Assembly: GCA_964611335.1 (NCBI GenBank)
Contig: CAZSXR010000005.1
Span: forward strand, 1-64,000
Direction: 5' to 3'
Source of the DNA: BOG-1112 sp964611335
GTDB taxonomy: Bacteria; Bdellovibrionota_B; Oligoflexia; Oligoflexales; Bog-1112
DNA length: 64,000 bases
Shown here: piece after piece, positions 50,628 to 57,143 of the stretch
Position numbering within the stretch: the first letter of the stretch is position 1
Layout: each line of letters starts with the position of its first letter
The notes under the pieces: generated by a model
The model's database searches: none
What the model saw: the letters and a program-made list of their open reading frames with translations, nothing else
What the model was told of the DNA's origin: nothing
Translations under genes and position numbers: made by a program

Positions 50628-51011
50628 ATGTTAAAAATTTATGCTGTTGGTCAAAAAAACGACCTTCAAAAAAACAAAGTTTCTATGAATTTCCCAGAAT
50701 TCGAATTGAGCTTTTTAGAAAAGGACGCTTTTGAAAAAGCAAAATTGGAAGATGCTGTAGCATTGATTGTATTTCCATGGGATCATTACAATGAGATCTT
50801 TGAATATAATAACTTTAAGAAATTTTTAGAACAGCGCTCAGTGATTGTAGTAGGACCTTCGATTCATTTTTTTGAAGTAGAAAAATGGGTGTTGGATGGT
50901 TCTGTTGCATTTCTTTCGAGCCCTGTGAATTCGATGCAAATTGAAAGTATTTTGAGCGAAATTGTTAAGGCCCAAAACGAGCCCTTTTCCGAGCTTCAGC
51001 AGGCCGTTTGA
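50628..51011 (+). CDS. Degenerate receiver-like protein
   Basis: The 127-residue protein has the strand-helix rhythm of a response-regulator receiver but lacks its chemistry. Where the phospho-acceptor Asp is expected it reads A-L-I-V-F-P-W-D, and the conserved T/S..K-P is S-S-P-V with the Lys missing. It is probably a phosphorylation-independent adaptor. GAGGAG precedes the ATG, it follows the reductase by 9 bp, and its stop lies inside a hairpin before the kinase gene. Confidence 0.55.
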   Translation: MLKIYAVGQKNDLQKNKVSMNFPEFELSFLEKDAFEKAKLEDAVALIVFPWDHYNEIFEYNNFKKFLEQRSVIVVGPSIHFFEVEKWVLDGSVAFLSSPVNSMQIESILSEIVKAQNEPFSELQQAV

Positions 51012-51021
51012 GGGCCTGCTG
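50997..51021 (+). terminator. Intra-operon hairpin before the kinase gene
   Basis: A perfect 9-bp GC-rich stem (50997-51005 with 51013-51021, 7-nt loop) is followed by TTATTT. It lies between the degenerate receiver and the kinase start at 51042. The broken T-run suggests a partial terminator or an mRNA-stability element that lowers kinase expression relative to the biosynthetic genes. Confidence 0.6.
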
Positions 51022-51041
51022 TTATTTAATTTGGAGTTTTT

Positions 51042-52889
51042 ATGGCAAAGGGTAGCGATCAGAAAGAACAGTTTGTGAAACACTTCACGAGTCTTTTTAA
51101 AGACAGTCCTGACTCTTCTATCATCTTTGATCAAAGCAATGATCAAATTCTTCATGGTAATAATACATTTAAAAAAATTTTTGGAGCGTCGCATAAAGAT
51201 TTTCGGCAACTGATAGTGAAAGATGATCTCTACGCTTATGATGTGTTTAAGGAAGAACTCAAAACAAAACATCAGTCGATGTTTAACTGTCGCATGACTC
51301 TTCCCGGTGGTGGACTGTTTGATGCTCTTGTGAGAGCCTATTTGGTAGGTGATAATGAGGCTATCTCCCACATTATAGATGTTTCAGTAGAGGCTCGTAA
51401 AAAAGAAGAAGAGGCTCAGAAGAAATGGATTGGTTATTTTGAGCGTCTTTTTGCAAATAGCAAAGATATAATGAATCTCTTTTCAATGACGCAAAGAAAA
51501 ATTCTAAGATGGAATCCGCAGGCAGCTATTGCTATGGGGTATTCCAAAGATGAATTGAATGATGTCCCCATTGAGAAAATATATCCTCCAGAAGAGTTGC
51601 TGAAACTGGGAGCTTCCTTTCAACGGTTAGCTGCTGATGGTTTTGCTGAAGAAAAACTTAAAATATACAGAAAAGGAAAAGACCTCGGAGATATCTGGAT
51701 CCGTTCGTTCGTCATCCAATATGAACCTGAAGTTCTTTGTCTGGTCCATACCATCGATATTTCAGAAGAGAAAGAAAGAGAAAGAGCCCTCCTTAAAGAG
51801 ACACGTTTGGCAGCGCTTGGCGAAGCCAGTGCTTCTCTTGCTCATGAAATCAACAACTCTTTGCAGTCTATTCAATTCAATCTCTATTTGTTGAAAGAAG
51901 AAAAAGCAAGACTTCCTGAAGACTGTTTCAAACGTATTGAAAAAATTGAAATGAACGTAACGCATATTGGTTCTGTCGTAAGAAATATACAGAATTACAC
52001 GCACTTCTCTCGTTCCGGTAAAACAAATGTTTTTGTGAGTTCCATAGTAGAAAGTTCAAAACAGATTTTGGAAGGTTATGTAGCAAATCGACAGATTGAA
52101 GTGATTTCCGAAGTTGAACAAAATTTGCCACCAATTAGTGTAGATCCTAATCAGATTCAACAGATTTTGCTCATACTCATGAAAAACGCAATTCAATCCA
52201 TGATCAGCAGTGAAGTTCGCAAGCTTTTGATTGCGGTGAAGAGCGATGAGAATGGAAATGTTGTTTTAATACTTAAAGATACCGGTTGTGGTATTCCGCC
52301 TGAAGTAAAGAAAAATCTTTTTGAATCCTTTGTTACAACCAAACCGATGGGTGTGGGTTTGGGTCTTGGTCTTTCTGTTGCAAAAAAACTAGCATTTGCA
52401 AATAAAGTCGATATGACCTTTACAAGTGAAGTGGGTGTTGGTACGGAATTTATTCTTACCTTCAAAAAACAAAAAGAAGAAGGTGTTGAGACCAATTTAC
52501 AAAGCTATGTTCTTCTTTATGTTGATGATAAGGATTCTCTCTTTCCATCCTTTGAGAATTTCTTGGCTTCCAAGAACATAACAGTGATTAGATCCCAATC
52601 AGCTAAAGAAGCAGTGAAAACACTTGTCAACAACCACGTAGATCTCGTTATGTGTGTTGAAAACATGTATCCTGTTTCTGGTATTGCTTTCTTAAAAGAA
52701 GCAGTGAATTTTTACTCAGGTCCCATCTGTCTCATTCGAGATGCAAATAATCCTATGAAATCCGAGGGTGGAGCTCCCGTTGAATTGCAAAAAGGAGTCG
52801 ACACTTTGGAGTATCCTTGTGAAGTCGATGTTTTCGCAAGCAAGATTGGTGAAATGATGGCTAAAATCACGGAAGGAGAAAAGGTATGA
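51042..52889 (+). CDS. Soluble PAS histidine kinase with degenerate C-terminal receiver
   Basis: The 615-residue protein has no membrane segment and so senses something in the cytoplasm. Two PAS-like domains (about 15-120 and 135-245) lead to a HisKA domain with His268 (A-S-L-A-H-E-I-N-N), then an HATPase domain with an N box (L-M-K-N-A-I-Q-S-M), D-T-G-C-G-I-P and a G-L-G-L-G-L box. The C-terminal 125 residues fold like a receiver, but the Asp position reads D-L-V-M-C-V-E-N-M, so it should not be phosphorylated. TTGGAG precedes the ATG. Its stop overlaps the next gene's start as ATGA. It is a likely sensor for the cassette's product (inference). Confidence 0.88.
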   Translation: MAKGSDQKEQFVKHFTSLFKDSPDSSIIFDQSNDQILHGNNTFKKIFGASHKDFRQLIVKDDLYAYDVFKEELKTKHQSMFNCRMTLPGGGLFDALVRAYLVGDNEAISHIIDVSVEARKKEEEAQKKWIGYFERLFANSKDIMNLFSMTQRKILRWNPQAAIAMGYSKDELNDVPIEKIYPPEELLKLGASFQRLAADGFAEEKLKIYRKGKDLGDIWIRSFVIQYEPEVLCLVHTIDISEEKERERALLKETRLAALGEASASLAHEINNSLQSIQFNLYLLKEEKARLPEDCFKRIEKIEMNVTHIGSVVRNIQNYTHFSRSGKTNVFVSSIVESSKQILEGYVANRQIEVISEVEQNLPPISVDPNQIQQILLILMKNAIQSMISSEVRKLLIAVKSDENGNVVLILKDTGCGIPPEVKKNLFESFVTTKPMGVGLGLGLSVAKKLAFANKVDMTFTSEVGVGTEFILTFKKQKEEGVETNLQSYVLLYVDDKDSLFPSFENFLASKNITVIRSQSAKEAVKTLVNNHVDLVMCVENMYPVSGIAFLKEAVNFYSGPICLIRDANNPMKSEGGAPVELQKGVDTLEYPCEVDVFASKIGEMMAKITEGEKV

Positions 52890-53275
52890 GCTTGAATGTT
52901 ACAAAAGCTGACTTAAAGGGCATTCATATATTAGTAGTCGATGATTCCGATGAATTGCGTGAGATTTTGGAATTTATTCTGCGATCGAAAGGGGCAGATG
53001 TGGATTCAGCACGCGATGGTGCAGAAGCTGTCAATAAAACACAAAGTGTACCTTATGACCTCATTCTTATGGATATGAAAATGCCAGGAATGGATGGCGA
53101 CGATACTGCAAGAAAAATACGAAATCTTTCCTCCAAAGTAAAAATCATCGCGTTGACGGGTGATATAGACGAAGGGAAATTTGTAAAAAATGAATCACCC
53201 TTCAATTCCTATGTCGTTAAACCCATCGATCCCATCACTTTGTCCGCCAGTATTCTTAAAACAATGGGTTCCTAA
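52886..53275 (+). CDS. Stand-alone canonical response-regulator receiver
   Basis: The 129-residue single receiver domain has all phosphorylation residues: the acidic pair in VVDDSDE (about 19-20), phospho-acceptor Asp in L-I-L-M-D-M-K-M-P-G-M-D-G (about 64), Thr in A-L-T-G-D, and Lys in VVKPIDP. It has no output domain, so it should act like CheY or Spo0F by protein binding or as a phosphorelay step. The start overlaps the kinase stop by 4 bp, so kinase and regulator are almost certainly cognate. Confidence 0.9.
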   Translation: MSLNVTKADLKGIHILVVDDSDELREILEFILRSKGADVDSARDGAEAVNKTQSVPYDLILMDMKMPGMDGDDTARKIRNLSSKVKIIALTGDIDEGKFVKNESPFNSYVVKPIDPITLSASILKTMGS

Positions 53276-53325
53276 ACTTCAATTCAGGTATTCTAGGCTT
53301 CATGAACTTTCAGGAGAGCGAGTTT

Positions 53326-53691
53326 ATGAACATAGTGGGAATGCTAATACTTGGAGTTTTAGCGGGAACTTTGTCCGGTATTTTTGGAATCGGCGGCGGA
53401 ATTGTTATCGTTCCCACCCTTATTCTCATTTTTGGAATGCACTATCATGCGGCTACTGGTACTTCTTTGGTGGCTCTTTTGCTCCCCGTTGGGATTTTGG
53501 GTGCATGGCAGTATTTAAAAAGTGGGAAGATCGGAAGCCCTGAGATTTATTCAGGACTTATTATAGCCGCTGGGATACTTATAGGTACGTACATAGGAGC
53601 CAACCTCGCAATATCTATTCCGGAAACATATTTGCGTAAAGGTTTTGCGATTCTTCTCTGCCTTGTTGCGATCCGAACATGGATGAGTTAG
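53326..53691 (+). CDS. Half-size TauE/SafE-family membrane protein
   Basis: The 121-residue membrane protein has four hydrophobic segments and the family motif GIFGIGGGIVIVPTL near residue 19. Full TauE/SafE sulfite/organic-anion exporters have about 250 residues in two such halves, so this is a single half that would need to dimerise. I use ATG 53326 (AGGAGAG upstream), not the in-frame ATG at 53302 that lies within that ribosome site. It follows the receiver gene by 50 bp. The substrate is unknown. Confidence 0.75.
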   Translation: MNIVGMLILGVLAGTLSGIFGIGGGIVIVPTLILIFGMHYHAATGTSLVALLLPVGILGAWQYLKSGKIGSPEIYSGLIIAAGILIGTYIGANLAISIPETYLRKGFAILLCLVAIRTWMS

Positions 53692-53744
53692 GAACTTGGT
53701 AATTTCCCATGTAGGGTTGCCAAATTCCTTTTCTAAGGTTTTTC

Positions 53745-55205
53745 ATGAAATTATCAGAAGATCTTTTTTGTGAACTTTTAAGAACACGAAGTTCCAAGCA
53801 AGAACGTTTTATAAATGACAAAGAGTTTTCTCAATTTATTATAGAAGGGTTGAAAGATATTCGTCCCCGAGTCCGTCGGTATGCAGCAATTGCTGCAGGT
53901 CGAGAAAACTGGGGTGTTTCTTCCCTTATGCAAACTTTAGAAACAGCTCTTTTGGAAGCATGGCATTCTACTGAACTTGATAACGAAAGAAGGCTTATTG
54001 CGGAATCTCTTGGAAAGATTGGTGGTGAGAAATCTTTCGAATTGCTCAGTTCTGTAAAAACTTTAGATCCTTTGCTTTTCAAAGCTCTTACAAAAGCAAA
54101 ACTTATTTTTGAAAGACGCATGTCTCAGGTTCACAAAACCCAATGGCAATGGGATAACGTTTTTCCAAGTCCCCTTCCTGTGCGTTTATGGTGCAGACGG
54201 GGATTAGAGTCTCTTTTGGTTCGACAATTTGATTCTTTCACCCAAGAGATAGAAATTTCAAAAGTGGGTCCTGCATGGGTAGATATACTTTTAAAATCGA
54301 AAGTAAGTTTGCTTTTTAAAAATCGGATTTTTTTAAATTTTGGTTTTCCCCTTCCTTTAAAGAATCCTTACGCACTTAAAAATCCTAAAATTATATCAGA
54401 AGCCTTGTTTCAAAAAAGCACACGACAAATACTTGCAACGTTTTCGAGTCCCCCTTTTCGCATGAGACTGGAACATTCCAAGGGAGGGCATCAAAGATCT
54501 TTGCAATGGAAGACCGCAGAAGAGATTCATAACTTAGCGCAACAAAGTGGCTTCAAAATTATCAACGATCCTCGTCAAGCGGATTGGGAAGCCGTGATTT
54601 CCGCGTCAGAAGCGCAGATTTTTCTCTGTCCTAAAAGTTATGAAGACCCTCGTTTTAATTATCGCATGACAGATGTTCCCGCAGCTTCTCATCCCACAAT
54701 TGCTTCTGCTCTCGCATATGTTGCGAATGTTAAGCAAAATGATCGTGTATGGGATCCTTTTGTTGGCTCGGGGTCAGAATTGATCGAGTCATACCGTTAT
54801 CATGTTTGCACGTGTATAGGCACGGATCGTGATGAGAAAGCTTTGACAGGGGCGTCAATAAATTTAAAAGCTGCAGGTGTTGAAAATTTTATTTTAGAAA
54901 AAGCAGATGCTCTTTCTTATCAACCGAAAGAACTTTGTACTCTTATCATAACAAATCCTCCAATGGGTCGAAGAGTTCCTGTTAAAGATATTCAAACATT
55001 GCTTATAAAATTTGTGCAACGTTTGGATGAAGTTCTTTCCTCTAATGGACGATTTGTTTGGATGTCTCCCTTTCCTTTAGTTTTGGACAAAGAACTTTCC
55101 AAGATGAATTTTAGAAAAACCTATGCGTCCAAAGTGGACATGGGTGGTTTTTCTGCAGAGTTACAGAGATGGGATCGCAATCTGACGTCCTTGATAAAAA
55201 AATGA
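53745..55205 (+). CDS. HEAT-repeat / THUMP-type RNA methyltransferase-like fusion
   Basis: The 486-residue protein has an N-terminal helical HEAT-like region (about 25-125, R-P-R-V-R-R-Y-A-A-I-A-A-G-R). A middle part resembles the RNA-binding arm of RlmL/TrmN enzymes, with C-R-R-G-L-E-S-L-L near 149. The C-terminal Rossmann methyltransferase (about 310-486) has S-H-P-T-I-A-S-A-L-A, D-P-F-V-G-S-G-S-E-L-I and the catalytic-type N-P-P-M-G-R-R-V. The NPPM motif fits N2-guanine or N6-adenine methylation of RNA. The HEAT extension is not part of the usual enzymes. The specific target (rRNA or tRNA) cannot be told. Confidence 0.75.
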   Translation: MKLSEDLFCELLRTRSSKQERFINDKEFSQFIIEGLKDIRPRVRRYAAIAAGRENWGVSSLMQTLETALLEAWHSTELDNERRLIAESLGKIGGEKSFELLSSVKTLDPLLFKALTKAKLIFERRMSQVHKTQWQWDNVFPSPLPVRLWCRRGLESLLVRQFDSFTQEIEISKVGPAWVDILLKSKVSLLFKNRIFLNFGFPLPLKNPYALKNPKIISEALFQKSTRQILATFSSPPFRMRLEHSKGGHQRSLQWKTAEEIHNLAQQSGFKIINDPRQADWEAVISASEAQIFLCPKSYEDPRFNYRMTDVPAASHPTIASALAYVANVKQNDRVWDPFVGSGSELIESYRYHVCTCIGTDRDEKALTGASINLKAAGVENFILEKADALSYQPKELCTLIITNPPMGRRVPVKDIQTLLIKFVQRLDEVLSSNGRFVWMSPFPLVLDKELSKMNFRKTYASKVDMGGFSAELQRWDRNLTSLIKK

Positions 55206-55221
55206 GAAAGTAACCAAAAAA

Positions 55222-56175
55222 ATGCAGATGCTATTTTTAAGTGGAGGACTTTTTCTTTTTGTCAGTATTTGTGCTTTGTTTATGGGAATCTCTGATTTTT
55301 CAGAACGAGCTATAGTAGAAACGATCTTTTTAGAAATTAGACTTCCACGATTGCTCCTCGTTGCTCTCAGTGGTGCAACTCTTTCCGCTGCTGGAGTTTT
55401 AAGTCAGGCCTTGTTTAGAAATCCACTTGCGAGCCCGTCGGTGTTAGGAGCCAGTTCAGGTGGTGTTTTGGGAGCAATACTTATTTACTATTTTGTGAGT
55501 CCATGGTTGCATTGGTGTTTGCTCCCTGCTGCGGCGTTTGCTGGAACTTTAATCACTATGCTCTGTGTTTTGGGCTTATCTAAAAATTTCTGTAAAGGAG
55601 ACCATGCTCATTTATTGATGTGTGGTTTTGCAATGACAACTCTTTTGGGTGCTATCAGTTCATTGGTGCTTTCTTTGCTTTTGACGCAAGGAGAACGTGC
55701 TGTGTCTTTGTTGCAATGGATGATGGGTGGCTTTAATGGAAGAGGGTGGAACTATTTTTTATTTGCTTTGCCCTCTGCTTTTTTCGGTATTTTATTTGCT
55801 TTTTCAGTAGCTAGAAAACTAGATGTCCTATCTTTGGGTGAAGAGCTTGCAAGTTCTTTAAATATTCATGTTGAGAAATTACAGTTTGTTAGTGTTTTTG
55901 CAATCGCGTTGTTAGTCGCATCTTCTGTTTCTGTTGCAGGCGCTTTACCCTTTGTGAGTTTGATGGTCCCTCATATCACTCGATTTTTCACAGGACCTTT
56001 GAATAGAAACTTATTACCCTACAGTCTTTTAAATGGGATGACATTGTTAGTGATGGCGGATCTATTAGCGCAGAGATTGCTTTACCCAAAAGAGATAGAA
56101 GTGGGAACCTTGACAGCTTTGATAGGTGTTCTGTTTTTTTTCACGATTCTGCTCAGAAATAAAAATGAACTTTGA
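55222..56175 (+). CDS. FecCD/BtuC-family ABC permease
   Basis: The 317-residue inner-membrane permease imports siderophores, haem or cobalamin. It has about nine membrane segments and the family motifs: R-L-P-R-L-L-L-V-A-L-S-G-A-T-L-S-A-A-G, Q-A-L-F-R-N-P-L-A-S-P-S-V-L-G, G-A-L-P-F-V-S-L-M-V-P-H-I-T-R and the late G-x-L-T-A-L-I-G. It is a little shorter than the usual 330 or so. It overlaps the ATPase gene by 11 bp. No periplasmic binding protein or TonB receptor lies within the window next to it. Confidence 0.92.
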   Translation: MQMLFLSGGLFLFVSICALFMGISDFSERAIVETIFLEIRLPRLLLVALSGATLSAAGVLSQALFRNPLASPSVLGASSGGVLGAILIYYFVSPWLHWCLLPAAAFAGTLITMLCVLGLSKNFCKGDHAHLLMCGFAMTTLLGAISSLVLSLLLTQGERAVSLLQWMMGGFNGRGWNYFLFALPSAFFGILFAFSVARKLDVLSLGEELASSLNIHVEKLQFVSVFAIALLVASSVSVAGALPFVSLMVPHITRFFTGPLNRNLLPYSLLNGMTLLVMADLLAQRLLYPKEIEVGTLTALIGVLFFFTILLRNKNEL

Positions 56176-56977
56176 TTTTAAAATTTCGAACTTGGAATGG
56201 GGAAAAAATGGAAAAAAGATCCTTCAAGATCTTTCAGTATATATTCCTCACGGGAGTCTAACGGTCCTCATAGGTCCCAATGGAGCAGGTAAGAGTAGTT
56301 TCATGCGGTGCCTAGCAGGATTGCAAAATTATCAGTCCGGGGAAATTTTGCTTGCTGGAAAGAGCATAAATGATTATTCACTGGCACAGCGCGCACAAAC
56401 TCTGAGTTGGTGTCCTGCAGAGACCCAACTTGCTTTTTCTTATCCTTGCTTGGAGTTGGTTTGTATGGGGCGGTTTCCAACCCATGCAGGTTTTCCTCAA
56501 CCACGAGATTATGAAATTGCCAAAGTCGCTATGGCAATTTTAGGTTTGAGCGATTTGTATGATCAGACTACGGATCGATTAAGCAGTGGCGCCATGCATA
56601 AATTGATGATAGCCAGAGTTCTAGCTTCACAGAATAAGGTGATGCTTTTTGATGAACCTGATGCACATTTAGACATTGCCTGTGTCTTTCAAGTGATGAG
56701 TCTTTTGAAAGAACTTTCATGTTTAGGAAAAACAATTTGTGTGAGTTTGCACAATTTACAAGTGGCTTATCGATATGCAGATCATGTGATTCTTTTGAAT
56801 GATGGGAAAAAAATGGGAGAGGGTTCACCTGTTCAAATTATTGAACAAGAACTCATTTCAAGTCATTTTCGAGTGAATATGAGTCGAGTCAAAACGGCTT
56901 CTGAAGACCATGTCTTCTTTAATCCCTTCTCGAAAACTTGTCAGATGCCCCTATCAATGATAAAGGAAATTTCTTAG
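56165..56977 (+). CDS. FecE/BtuD-family ABC ATPase
   Basis: This is the partner ATPase of the FecCD permease, 270 residues from ATG 56165. The longer frame from 56126 lies inside the permease gene. Walker A is LIGPNGAGKSSF near 34, Walker B VMLFDEPD near 160, and the H-loop C-V-S-L-H-N-L. The signature reads L-S-S-G-A instead of the usual L-S-G-G-E/Q, an unusual second-position change in a residue that contacts ATP across the dimer. With no binding protein nearby the substrate is open: ferric siderophore, haem or B12. Confidence 0.9.
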   Translation: MNFDFKISNLEWGKNGKKILQDLSVYIPHGSLTVLIGPNGAGKSSFMRCLAGLQNYQSGEILLAGKSINDYSLAQRAQTLSWCPAETQLAFSYPCLELVCMGRFPTHAGFPQPRDYEIAKVAMAILGLSDLYDQTTDRLSSGAMHKLMIARVLASQNKVMLFDEPDAHLDIACVFQVMSLLKELSCLGKTICVSLHNLQVAYRYADHVILLNDGKKMGEGSPVQIIEQELISSHFRVNMSRVKTASEDHVFFNPFSKTCQMPLSMIKEIS

Positions 56978-57143
56978 CGACTGGTTTTACTTGGAAAAGT
57001 ATGCTTTGTCGGAAGAGTAAAAATGAATTTAAGAATTTGGAACTGTAGAAAAATTTCCCGTTGCTTTTTTTTTACAAAGAATAAGACAATGAGAGGAAAG
57101 TCAATTCAATCGATCCTATGTCGAGTGGAGTAGGTTAAATCGC

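Noticed and set aside
50838..51371. A 177-residue minus-strand frame across the degenerate receiver and kinase start
   Set aside because: It runs antisense to two genes with good ribosome sites and through the GC-rich hairpin, and has no recognisable domain.
43223..53275. A lux bioluminescence operon
   Set aside because: LuxC- and LuxE-like sequences are present, but there is no luxA or luxB luciferase gene and no luxD in the locus.
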